Shown: one piece after another, positions 38,459 through 49,585 of the stretch | Position numbering within the stretch: position 1 is the first letter of the stretch | How the letters are laid out: every line of letters begins with the position of its first letter | Assembly (NCBI RefSeq): GCF_016859285.1 | Contig: NC_053416.1 | Location: 7,261,001 to 7,325,000 of the forward strand | Reading direction: 5' to 3' | DNA length: 64,000 nt | Source: Xiphias gladius | Lineage: Eukaryota; Chordata; Actinopteri; Istiophoriformes; Xiphiidae | Made by a program: the position numbers and the translations under genes | Notes under the pieces: model-generated | What the model was told of the DNA's origin: nothing | The model's input: only the letters and a program-made list of their open reading frames with translations | Databases searched by the model: none

Positions 38459-39245
38459 TATGTGTAATCTCAGGAGGCATTAGAAGAAAAAAATCCATAC
38501 TGATATGATAAAGACCAAAAAAAATCATTTTCCTCGACACACATTTTATTTGATTATTTCAAAGTTAATCTGTGGGTAAACAGGTCATGTTACAATGACA
38601 AATCTGTGATAACTCCCCCCATCCCCGTCCAGGCAGGGGTGGCCAATAAATTGATATTTTTCATCATAATCATGTTGGGGATATTTTAATATTGTGACAA
38701 TTGTGTTGATGAAAACAATAAAAAGCAGCTGCTGTGTCAGGTTTCTCCAGGAATGATCTCTGAAATATTTGGGATGTGGCATGAAAATGCATGATGGCTG
38801 ACTTTCCATGCCTTAATATATTTATATCAAATATTTTGATATAATCAAAATTTAAGCTGAGATTTAAACCACAAGAGAGAATTTGTCCAGAGAACAGACT
38901 CATGCCACACCCAGGAGAAATGCAGACTTTCCCAACAAATTTTAACAGATCATGAAACAGCCAGTATATGTGTTATATTGAAGAACTGATAACTTGAGTG
39001 ATGGCATTCATAAATGTCCAAGTGCCTGTTTATTAACTGTCACTGGCCAAACAAAAATAATGTTTTTAATATGCTTATCACTTTTAATGTGAGGCAAAAC
39101 TGACCACTTAGTGTCCAGCATGACTTTGTTTCCGTCAATCTGTTCAGGCTTAGATCTTCATGACATTAATCCTGTTTTTAGCCCCCTTCTCGTCACATAT
39201 ACACACACACACACTCACTCCAGGGTGTCAGTGGCAACGGGATGA

Positions 39246-39290
39246 GCCTTTGTGTCTGACAAAAAAAGCCTTTGTGTCTGACAAAAACAG
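39246..39290 (+). repeat. Short tandem duplication (about 22 bases, two copies)
   Basis: gcctttgtgtctgacaaaaa occurs twice in direct succession. Confidence 0.9.
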
Positions 39291-42200
39291 ACGATTAACC
39301 TGCTGCACAGTGACGGACACCAGGGATGTTCACACACACACACACACACGCAGACTACCTGAGCATCCTGGTTCAACCTCGCAGACCAGTACCGCCTTCC
39401 GCGGCAGCTCTCACACATGCAGAGGACGAGAGAGTGAGTGGGCGAGAGACAGCCAGACTACCTGGCAGACACCAGTGTACACAAGGACGTGGGGGGGGAA
39501 ATAAACAAGCAGATGTTTCTAATGAAGTAGGAGGCTTTGAGCACTCAGAGGGGATTGGGGCTATGCCGTCAGACAGTAACTGACTGGCCAGCTATCCTGT
39601 TCGATCACAGAACCAGATGAGGGAGCTTAATGAAACGAGAAGGCTGTGGCTTACCAGAGATTTTACGCTTTCGCCGTAGAGGTGCCGTTTGTCAGTAAAA
39701 CAAACAAGGCTAAGTTTCCCAAATGCTCTTGACACCAAGATCATCTTACAATCACTCATTCTTGAGATTATTTGGGAAATTTAACCTCCGGATGAAGGGG
39801 TTTTACTAACTGACCCGTCGTCTAGTCTGTGTGATACAAAGACAAAGATGAGACCAAACTTTGCCAGTGACTTTAGATCTAAAGAGATTGTGGTCGGGCA
39901 TATGTCAGACAACCAACCATGGCAGATCAAGCAGAGGTGATCGACTAAGTCAAAAAATCAGTTGGGTTCTGTCTTAAATATAGGTTGTTTTTTAAAGTTG
40001 ATGCTTTATTTACATATGTTTTGTCATATTATCAAGGAGCATTAAACATTTGTATATATATATTCCATGAAATATAATATTTTTGAATCTATTTACATAA
40101 AAGCACCATGTAAATATATTCATTAAAAAAAAAAAACATTTGAATGAACTGTTGCTAAAAATTTGATCTACACAGCACTGAGAAAATATAACTACATGGG
40201 ACTGTTATGAAACACAGTGCACCTGATGGTTGGACAGTGCTGTGGAAGATCAAGAGTTAAACCGGAAATTGGTCATAAACAAGCCATGAGCAACTGGTGG
40301 GGTGTGGTTCTTTTGTCAGGGAATAACCAAATAATATGATGGGAAAGAAGAAAATTGCAATTAAATAGTAAGTAGTGATTAAAATTATTATTGAAATTAG
40401 GAAGTTTTTCACCTTTTAATTGACAAAAGCCCAGATACATACACCTGAAATTGTACCTACTGTCAGAAAAAAAAAAACAAGTTTCTGCATTGACGACTTT
40501 ATTACAGAACCAAAAACGGCAATGAGTTGTGTTCTCTTAAGCCCTTAAAAAAAAAAACATTTTCATTCTCACCGGTAATCCTTTTCATTTCATGGAAAAA
40601 AACAAACAAACATTTTGTAAGTTGGCACACAGGTGGCACTCCTTGAGATATTTTCTCTCTCAAAAACAAGATCAGAAATTCAATCAAAGAGCAGAGCTCA
40701 GCCAATAGAATCTCAGTGTCTGTGGCAACAGCAGCATCAGTCCCAGCAGCCATTGGCCCGATGTTTCACACAGGGAGGGCTGTAATTGGCTGATAGTGTG
40801 CCGAGGCTTCATTGCCTCCATGGCAACATTGCTTCCTTATTGCTTAGGGAAGGTGAAAAGGAGGGAAAGAGGGGAGGCGACTTTCACTCAGACACTACCT
40901 CTGCATTATTCATCCTTTGTCCCTGAGTGCTTGTAGAAAGTGTGTAGATGTGCTGACTGATGCGTGTGTGTGTTTTTGTGTGTGTTTCTGTGTTGGTCTT
41001 GGTTTGGATGGTAGTGATTGGTTCAGACTTAAAGGGTGAATGGGGTGAAACCGGTGCAATAATTGCACTCAGCAGTGCAATGCATCCAGCAACACCGTGT
41101 CTATATATATATAAAACGGCTAGCTGAGTTCAGAGGCCATTTAGTGAGCCATTCACAGCGATGCTAACTTCAAACACAGCTACTAGCCTTTAAGCTTTAT
41201 TGCTCTGAATGGAAAAGACAAAACAACTTGGGACATATTCTCCAAAATGAGTCTGTTATAGGGAGTAGCGGCGCACATCTGGAAAGTCGACTGGCTTGCA
41301 TCATCCACATTCTGTGTGGGCTGCGTGCAGGCACCTTATCCTAAAGTGAGGAGTGGATAAAGATAACAGCACCACCCAAGACCGACACCAACAGAAACAA
41401 CAGAAACAACCACGCGGGCTTGTTTGTTGTTGTTTTGACTTTTTTTTTCCCCCCCAGCAGTTGAGGGAGGGGAGAATTAGAGGGAGGGGGAAGGAGAAAG
41501 AAGGCTGAGGGTGGGGTTAAGCAGAGAGAAAAACATCACACAGAGATTAGGGTGGGGGGTTTCAGGACTCCTCCCCCGTGTATGTGTCTGAGCATGAGCG
41601 GGGGATAACGTCTGTTGACAGGCGTGCCGGCCAGCGAGCTGGCTGGCTGTTCCTTCGGCAGCGAACACAATGACGAGATGGCAACAGGCACTCAGCATAG
41701 CACGTGCTCTCAGTTGCCATCGCAACCTGCCCTTGGATACAGCGTGCTGGTTGGCTGTTTCTAACTGTTGTTGTTCTGGGAAGCTGATGAAACCTCGTGG
41801 GTGAGGGAGGGCAAGCGGTACAGCATGGAGCTTCTTTTCCCGTCTTGGTAGAAAGTGTTGCTAGGAACGTTAGAGGTCAGTTGGTAAACAAACACGCGCA
41901 TTTCATTTATAATAAACCCCCCTCTCAACCCCTAGGATCTTAAGCTTGCTGTTTAACTCTTAAATCCAAGAGATACTTCTAATTAGAGACAAAGCAGGAT
42001 GAGCCACTGATCCCCAACAACGTTACTGAACAACGGCAGAGACACAGAAACGTTTAAAAAGATTATCCTGATAGTATAAGGTTGTATTTTTTGATTTAAT
42101 CATTTATTGAAAACTGACAATATTAAAAGAATTTTTGGAAACAGCTAAATACTTTATTACACAAAAATATGTCAGACAAAACAAGCTCGTACAATCGTGA

Positions 42201-42718
42201 ACCAACAAAAGAAAAATGAACAAACCATCAAGGGGTCAATGTAACAACAACAAATGAAGGGATGCTGACTGCTATCCTTTTAAATTCTGGCAATATTTGA
42301 AAAAAAGGAAAAAGTCTTTAAATAATTCCTAAGTGAAGAATGATCTAATAATGTTCCTAACTGCGATGCAGTAAATATGAAAGAGGGTGTGTCTTTCTTT
42401 AATGTTTAAAACCTTGTTTCAATGCAAATTCAGTGTTGTTGAGTTTTGGCAGTACATCTAGCAATCCTGTCTGTCTTCAGGGCTCCGTGCTAGAGGAAGA
42501 GAACAAAGAAACAGTGTGTGTGGCCTCAAATGGCCCGATCGATCCGGAATTGTGCTGAGTGCGCAGGTTGCCTGATGAAACCCTGCACGCATTCTCGCGC
42601 TGCGTTGAGACATACAGAGAAGATGGTGCCATGAGCCACAGGAGCCGGGCTCACAACATAACTGATTACAAGTGCAGGCAGTCTTTGTTTCACCATCGGT
42701 AATCAGAACAAAGCGGAG

Positions 42719-42721
<3 letters not shown>

Positions 42722-42755
<34 letters not shown>
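42722..42755 (+). repeat. (GT)n microsatellite
   Basis: About 17 GT units about 175 bases downstream of the mis18a stop codon (on the mis18a strand, a CA tract in the 3' flank). Confidence 0.95.
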
Positions 42756-42757
<2 letters not shown>

Positions 42758-42930
42758 GTGTGTGTGGATAAGGTGAGACTAGGACAAAACATGTTACTGA
42801 GGGAATGTCGTTGAGATGAAACTTAGAAGAGGAAGCATTAATGTAAAGGTAGGGGCGAGGACAGAGGATGTTAAATCCTCATGCTCAACTGGACAAAGGA
42901 CCCACCCAGACAAGCTGACGTCCATCACTG

Positions 42931-45900
42931 TCACACCTCATCACAACCCTCCTGAGGGCCAGCTTCGATCTCCTCCAGCCTCTGTGCCATGGACATGACC
43001 AGCATTTTCATCTGGGAGGGGTGGGGAGAAGAGGTAGATTTTTGTTTTAATGGTGCAAGGTTCGGGATTTGTACATGAACAGAAAGGGTAGAATAGCAGG
43101 AAAATGAGCAGGGAGCGGATGGAACGGGTGGATGTGGAAGAGTTCGAACAGGGAAGAAACGAAGGAGAAAATTGGACAGCTGGGAAATTAAGGGAGCAGC
43201 GGGAAGCAGTGAAGAAGGCAGAGGGGAGCAGTAAAAACAATTTGAAAAACGGGGCAATGAGGGAGAAGACCGAAACCCAAAGGGGAAGTTTACGGGGATG
43301 GATGGGCACGAAGGGGGTGTGTGGGTTGGGCAGGTCAGTGAGTGTACAAGATGGAAAACCCAAACAAGTGTCTAGGAGTCAGACAGACAGACAGAATACA
43401 TTAACACTGGCAGCAGGTTGGATGAGCATCATCAGATACAGTGTAGCTGAGGACAAAGACTGCATATGTAACACTTGAGTGCGGGGCTGGGTATCGTTTA
43501 AAAATTTTATTACTAGTATTCCAAAACAACTTTTTGTCGACAGCTTACTTTGAGAAATTGTATTTCCCAAAAAACTCTTTTCATTTTACTAAAGAAGTCG
43601 GGCTGCAACTATGATTATTTTCATCTCATCATTTCCTAATCTGTAAATTATTTTTCCAGTTAATTGATCAATTTCCTGGTTTATAAAATAGTTCCAACAG
43701 CCTAAGTTGACGTCTTCCAAAAGCATGTTTTGTCTGACCAACAATCCAAAACCCAAAGATATTCAATTTACAGCTATTTAAAGCGGGGAAGACCGAAAAT
43801 CTTCACATTTGAGGATCAATTACCATAATTTTCATACTTAATTTTCTGCTGATCAAGTAATCGATGAATCTACTAAACTAAAAAAAAAGCCGAACTTCTC
43901 AGATGTGGAATATATGTTAAAAATTCTAAACACAAGTGGGAGTAGAAGAACGTTTTTCTAAGTAAAATACGGGATTAAAATTGGCAAAACACTGATTTAA
44001 ATCAGAACCTGTATGATCAACTGCTTTTGATACCTGTTGCTAGAGAAAAATTTTAGAGGGCACCAAAAAGTTGAATTTCAAAACCTGCACGAGTTGTGAA
44101 AGGAAAAAGCTCTCACATACCACTCGTTGGGTGTTACTTAAACTTTTGTCCAGAAAAACCGACTGTGTTAGCTGGAAAAACAGCTTTGTGCACAAACTAA
44201 AACCCAATGCCGATGTAAAGTAAAGACAGTAGGAGTTCTCAGTGAAAAAGCCTTAATGTTGTAAGGTGACAGATGTGATGAAAGAAAGCAGCGATTTTTA
44301 ATTTCTGGACCCTGTCAACGGCCTTTATAATCTTGTTACAATAAACCAATAGCGGACGATGAGCAATGGCTAGAGGACCAAATAAAATTAATTCAATCAG
44401 CGTGCGGCCACAGTCAGATTAATCTTCAGCCTGCTCACACTGAGACTAAACACAGCCAATGACAAGGTGGATTTCAGGGGTAACCTACATATCAACATAA
44501 CCTACATATTAAGACAATATGAGCCAAGCCTATTCATTTCCTCATACAGTGCCCTTATTCAGCCCATTGTTGAGAGACACATGGTGTAGCAGCATTATTG
44601 CGTGAAATGAACTGAAGAGTTGATTCGTTTAGAAACGTACCCGTTTTGGTGGGTCACCAAAGTGGAAAAGAAGACAAATGATAATTATGCGTGGAAACGA
44701 GCTAAAGAAGTTACAGACAAATTCAGAGACCACGGCCGAGTAAAACAAAATGCCATGCAAACATCCAGCTATAATGACGAAGGCACTTCATGATCAAAAC
44801 ATGTTTTTCCTCTAACAAAGATTCCTCAACACCATTCGCATCACATCTATTGTCCTTGGTCCAAGAGGCTGGGAGGGTACTGACAGCATGCAGCTACTCC
44901 TGCATGCTGTCACCACCTACTGGCCCGTCTGTGGCTTTACGGATATTTTTTTTTTAAACAAAAGGATGATTTAGAATAACTTTGGGAATTACTACACTAT
45001 TCCAATGAAAAAATGTAACACTAATGTGACACTTTAAAATTTACTGCTAAAACAGGAAAGGGATTCAAAGGTGAAATATACGGACATTTATGAACAGAAA
45101 CAGATCTAGATGTTAACAATGGATCCTAGAGAAAGTATACTTCTTTGTTTAATCTAATCTAATCTAAAATAGTATGGAAAATAAATCTGTTTGCAGTGGA
45201 TGACATGGAGAGATGAGGTAATGTCTGATACAAGAGTCTGCCCATCGGAGCACTAAGGGCTTCCCAGAGCTGAGCTGATGTCATCATCGGTACAACCTGT
45301 GCGTTGATCATCAACGAGAAAGAGCTGCCCACACGCAACGTTTACTGTCAGCGAGGGAATGCAGCAAAGGGGAACAGTTACTCCTGCTGCAACCGGCGCG
45401 ATGTGTATAGCAGGTCTGTCATCAGTTTTACACATCGACAGCCCGATTTTGAGGACTAAACTCCGCCTGTCTTTGGAAAAACAGCCACGCTTCTACACCG
45501 CAATGAGCTCTACATCCGACATTCCGCTCAGCGGGTGAACCATTTTCTCTCAGAGCAAGACAAAATCAGGGGAACCAAACAAAGAAAAACAGCAGCAGTA
45601 ATTTACCTCTGTCAGCTGTTGTTCAACAATGCCTCTGTACTCCAGCGTCACCGGCTGCTCTTTGGGGCCCTCTGCTGCCAACATCTGGCTCGCAGAGCCA
45701 AGCATATAGCTGGAAAGGATTTACAGTGTAATATTAGGGTGCCAAATGCAGGTACAGGAATGATACCTACCATTAACACCTGTAAAACTAATGAAATTCA
45801 ATACAATACTCTAATCATGAACGATACCCGTGTAAAGCTTATCCCATTCAGAATTATGTGATATGGCACTGGACTGCTGAGCTTAAAAATCACCGTCTCA

Positions 45901-48011
45901 ATTTAGGAACATGACTCACAACATATCTCATCATGTTTTCAATTTATTATTCAAAACATATGGGGTTTGGCTTTCAATTACTTATGCCCTTAAACGCAAC
46001 ACTGCTGTGTTTCTTGTTAAATTCTGTTTACTTTTTATCTCCAAATCTTGTGTGAAGATAGTATATTTATCATATAACAGTGGGGGTTTTATTTCTACTT
46101 TATTCTACTTGATCCCGGGACTATGCTGAAGTCATTAAGATTACATTTTTTGATATTTCATAAATGAGTATCCATCTTTTTAAGTTTTGGTACCAAAAAA
46201 TAAAAAAAATCATCATGCCCATCTTTTAACATAACATTGAATGAGGGTGCAGTTTATTTCTCATATAATGTACAGGGCTGAATTTAGTGAAAGTGCACCT
46301 GCATGCTTTTTATGTTACATAAAAAAAATGTTACATAAAAAATAGCAAAATAACTTTGAAGAAATGTAAACTCATGCCTGTGTCTTTCAACATTCCTACT
46401 CTTAATCCAGGGCCTGAACGTACCTGTCAATGTCCGCTACATTGAAACAGAATGCAAATCTCTTGTGGTCCAGGTTCTTAGGCGTGGATGCATAAACCAT
46501 GCCAAGCACGGAGTGGCAGCCTCGACAGAAGAGATCCATGATCAGGCTGCGGAGGAAAAAATTACAGGAGAAATTAGCACAGTTTAGCACATGTGAGACG
46601 GCGACACAAATTTAAAAAAATTCTCACGAAATCCTGCAATTTTAAACCATTTGCATACGTGACCAATGCTATTGTGATTTTCTGGGGATTCAATTTAATT
46701 CAATGACTGCACAATTTGAGTTGCAGTTTTTCCGAGCTTATTAAATGAAGCGTTATCCTGCGGTAATCTGAACACCAGGTGCACGGGACAAGACTTACCA
46801 GAGAGATTTTTTGCTTGCTTCATACAGTCGAGTGTCCTCTCCAACCAGGACGTTGTCGGTGACCCCTACAACCGAAGCATCACAAACACCAGCAGCTTAA
46901 TGCGGCGTTGTTCTCATAGGGCAACTTCCAAATGTGTAAATTCACAACCCCCACAAATGCACCTGAATGCACCATTCTATCAGACTTTTCGTGATCATGA
47001 CATCATGATTCGGGGCAGGCCAGGATCACTATGAATAAGTTACCGTAATTTTTAGTGTTTTTATCCTGTGTGATGCTTTAATTGTATGCCTAACACTTTG
47101 TTTGCTTTGTGTCGCTTGTAGTTTGTTAGGTTTTGTCTTTAATTTGTCTCTAGGCAAAGTGGGCAATTGCCCATGTTTTGGCCCCAGGGTTGACTCTACT
47201 CTAATACTGCCTACATAATTTGACTAATCGCAAATCTGTCAGAAATTTGCGCAACTGACATAGAACATCAACTATGATGGGTCTTCTATCCTCCATCTTA
47301 AGGCCCTGGCCTTGAAGAGAGACCCTGTGTCAAAATCTACTTTTAAGGCCTTAACTTTTTTCATTTATGTTGTGGTCATTTGTTGTAAAGTGTTTTATCA
47401 ATGTGCTTTTTTTTTTTTTTTTTCTGTGTCAAGTCATTAACACACAGGAAACTTCAAGCAAGGTAGTATTATTCCATCATATGGGAACGGTAAGGCTGCA
47501 ACCAATAATTATTTAAATTAACAAACATTTGACAGTTACTTTCTATAGTAATTGATTGACTGTTCAGTGCATACAATTTCAGAAAAGTGTGAAAATGTCC
47601 ACAATTATTCTCTGAGGCTAGTAAACATATTACAATTGTTTTTTTTGCTGCTGTCAAAAACCCCAAAACATTGAGTTTTACTGTCACAGAGAACTGGGAG
47701 TGTTGGGAAGCTTGAATGTTTGGAGGAGTGTGTTACCAGGAGAAGGCGAGAACCCGATCTAAAAACCCGGACTCACGCTTCAGTCTAATTTGGTTTTGGC
47801 CGTCTTCACTTCCATCCCAGGACAGCGAATCCCCAACGGGTAACTTGCACTTCCCGCAGATGAAGACCACCGGTCCGTCGTCACTGTCCTCGTCCTCCTC
47901 CGCATGGCCAAACAGCTTTTCTTCGACGGTGGTGGAGTCTATGCTGGACCCTTCAAACGTGGTATTGACACTCTTCTGTCGGTGTTTTGACGCCTTTTCT
48001 CTCGCCGCCAT
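42931..48011 (-). CDS. mis18a: MIS18A, kinetochore/centromere licensing protein
   Basis: Subunit of the Mis18 complex (with MIS18B and MIS18BP1), which primes centromeres for deposition of CENP-A in late mitosis and G1. Five coding exons: 48011-47777, 46865-46799, 46546-46424, 45709-45607, 43011-42931. All join in phase. From the ATG at 48011 (MAAREKASKH) the product is 202 aa. The Yippee/Mis18 zinc fold is visible, with CGKC at residues 52-55 and CRGC at 108-111, the four expected zinc ligands. The C-terminal part (QLTEMKMLVMSMAQRLEEIE) looks like the coiled coil that mediates assembly. An in-frame ATG upstream at 48116 would add 35 residues. I prefer 48011 because it has a strong context (aaaATGG) and because ETS motifs overlap the upstream stretch. 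Confidence 0.95.
43601..43885 (+). repeat. gctgcaac-type interspersed repeat in mis18a intron 4
   Basis: Begins ggctgcaactatgattattt and contains blocks such as aacccaaagatattcaattta and cacatttgagga. Same family as the copies at 36440-36740 and 47494-47690. Confidence 0.65.
44881..44912. repeat. Perfect 13-bp inverted repeat (hairpin) in mis18a intron 4
   Basis: tgacagcatgcag, a 6-base spacer, then ctgcatgctgtca. The arms are perfectly complementary. Function unknown. Confidence 0.9.
47150..47350 (+). repeat. Interspersed repeat, unnamed family (copy B)
   Basis: Plus-strand partner of the copy at 5695-5910 (shared tcctccatctt, tcaaaatct and ccttaactttt blocks). It lies in mis18a intron 1. 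Confidence 0.6.
47494..47690 (+). repeat. gctgcaac-type interspersed repeat, partial, in mis18a intron 1
   Basis: Starts ggctgcaaccaataattatt and includes gtgaaaatgtccacaattatt and a gtttactgt-like block. It is more diverged than the copy at 43601 and ends close to mis18a exon 1. Confidence 0.55.
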
Positions 48012-48044
48012 TTTTTTTACGAGGCTTCCCCCAAAACAAGCCGT

Positions 48045-48097
48045 TTCAAACTTCGGCGGGTGTTTGACAGTGAGATATTCACTTCCGTGTACTTCCG
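48045..48097 (-). promoter_or_regulatory. mis18a proximal promoter motifs (CHR-like and two ETS sites)
   Basis: On the minus strand, TTTGAA (plus ttcaaa at 48045-48050) lies about 35 bases before the ATG and fits a cell-cycle homology region. Two CGGAAGT elements (plus acttccg at 48081-48087 and 48091-48097) fit ETS-family sites. The roles are inferred. Confidence 0.4.
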
Positions 48098-48116
48098 TCT
48101 TCGTCTCTCCACTCAA

Positions 48117-48862
48117 ATATGTTTAGTTTTTCCTTTCTTGGCTTAATGTCAGCAAAAAATCGGAGTGAAATAAGTGTGCGCGCATGTAATTTAATATTTC
48201 GTTTGTGCTCAAGATATCTAAATGTTTTTATATCAGCTGCTGGCATTTATAAATATGATCTTTCAATAATCTTTATTGTTGCATGCTGGATAACGCACGT
48301 GAATGGCAAGCCTGATGTAGCAAGACAATTTTGCTTTTATACTTTTGTTAAAGGCCCGTAAAAAGAATTTCATATCTGCTCTGGTGTAAAAATAAAGAAT
48401 AGAGAATAAAGATAGATCCCTAGCTATACAATGTGCTGAATCTACACTCTACCGTGGTGGCAATATACTAGAGTGCAGTGTGCTATAATAAACTGCGCAT
48501 TAGTGCAAGTGGACGGGAACTACTGCCACGGGGTTGGCACTGGAGCGGCGCCAACTGGAACGGGTCGATCCGGACCTCCGATTTTTTTCCCACAAATTTA
48601 CTGCAGATAACAATCTAAACAAAAGCCTCTGTACACGCCAATAAATGTCACCTTATGGCATCAAGTACTGGCCCACATGAAGAGAAGAGGGGTTGCGAAC
48701 CACGGTGCCTCGTTCTGTGTTGAGCTGGGGGGGTTTAACGGCACGTTGTACTTGAACGAAGAATACAGAGATACGCGATATCATCCCACTTTAGCTCATT
48801 TGACCGTGACAGATTTGTGGTGGCGACAATTTTCATATAACCATAAATGACCACTGTTCCTT

Positions 48863-48893
<31 letters not shown>

Positions 48894-49423
48894 GGTACCA
48901 GTTTATTACATCTCTCGTCTCATACAGCAACGTAGAACATACATTTGTGTGTATATGAGTCTTTTTTTTTTTTTTGCCAAACTAGCATAAGATGCTGGAA
49001 CTTTGTGCCCTCACTTACAGATAAATGTACAGTTTCGGGTTGTGCTATAAATCCAGTCCCTAAAGCAAACAGTCTTATGAATCACTTCTGTTCTTCTGTT
49101 ATTGATTTCATCTTGTTGTGCATAGATCTTTTTGTTATTGCTGCTGCTGCAGTTTTTCTGTCCCCCTGCATGTTTCTCCTTAGGGAGACGGTACGCGAAC
49201 TATCTTGACCCGATCTTTCTCTTTGAAACGTGAACCGGATAAACTTTTTTTTTGTTTTTAAGCGAAATGAATTGTCTTCTATTCGCTTAATTTTTCGCCT
49301 GTTTTGCTTGGATTTATTTAACTCGTCGCCGCCTGTCGTCGGTTTTTAAGTTTCTAGAAAAAATCTAAATCTAAAAGAATATGAATCGTCGTTGTCAGTA
49401 GACGTAGCTAGGACACGCTCGTC
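48117..49423. other. Divergent intergenic region mis18a-haus1
   Basis: About 1.3 kb without a gene. Holds a (GT)n tract at 48869-48893, a T run at 48962-48975 and otherwise unremarkable AT-rich DNA. Confidence 0.6.
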
Positions 49424-49536
49424 ATTGGCTGGTAACTAGGAAGTTATTAAAAATAATTTCAGGGGCGCGAAACCAAAGAGCAGATACTGCCATCGTTTTT
49501 TCCCACTGGAGCTGCAGGACCCCTCCATCGTTTGAA
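49424..49536 (+). promoter_or_regulatory. haus1 promoter motifs: CCAAT, E2F and CHR-like
   Basis: An inverted CCAAT (attgg, 49424-49428), GCGCGAAA at 49465-49472 (matches the E2F consensus) and TTTGAA at 49531-49536 (CHR consensus) lie in this order 50-160 bases upstream of the haus1 ATG. This set is characteristic of cell-cycle genes controlled by E2F, NF-Y and DREAM/MuvB complexes. Occupancy is inferred only. Confidence 0.45.
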
Positions 49537-49585
49537 GAAGTCCGCTATTTTGGGCCTTAGCTCCCTTCTTTTTTTTTTGTTCGCC

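Larger units (their letters stand above)
35858..42930. other. Intergenic region hunk-mis18a
   Basis: About 7 kb without a recognisable gene. It contains an interspersed repeat (36440-36740), a Tc1 copy (36785-38458), a 21-base tandem duplication (39246-39290), short (CA)n (39324-39345) and a long (GT)n (42722-42755). Confidence 0.6.

Noticed and set aside
38459-42930. Search for an MRAP or URB1 remnant
   Set aside because: Neither the characteristic MRAP membrane segment nor any URB1-like exon was seen in the gaps on either side of mis18a.
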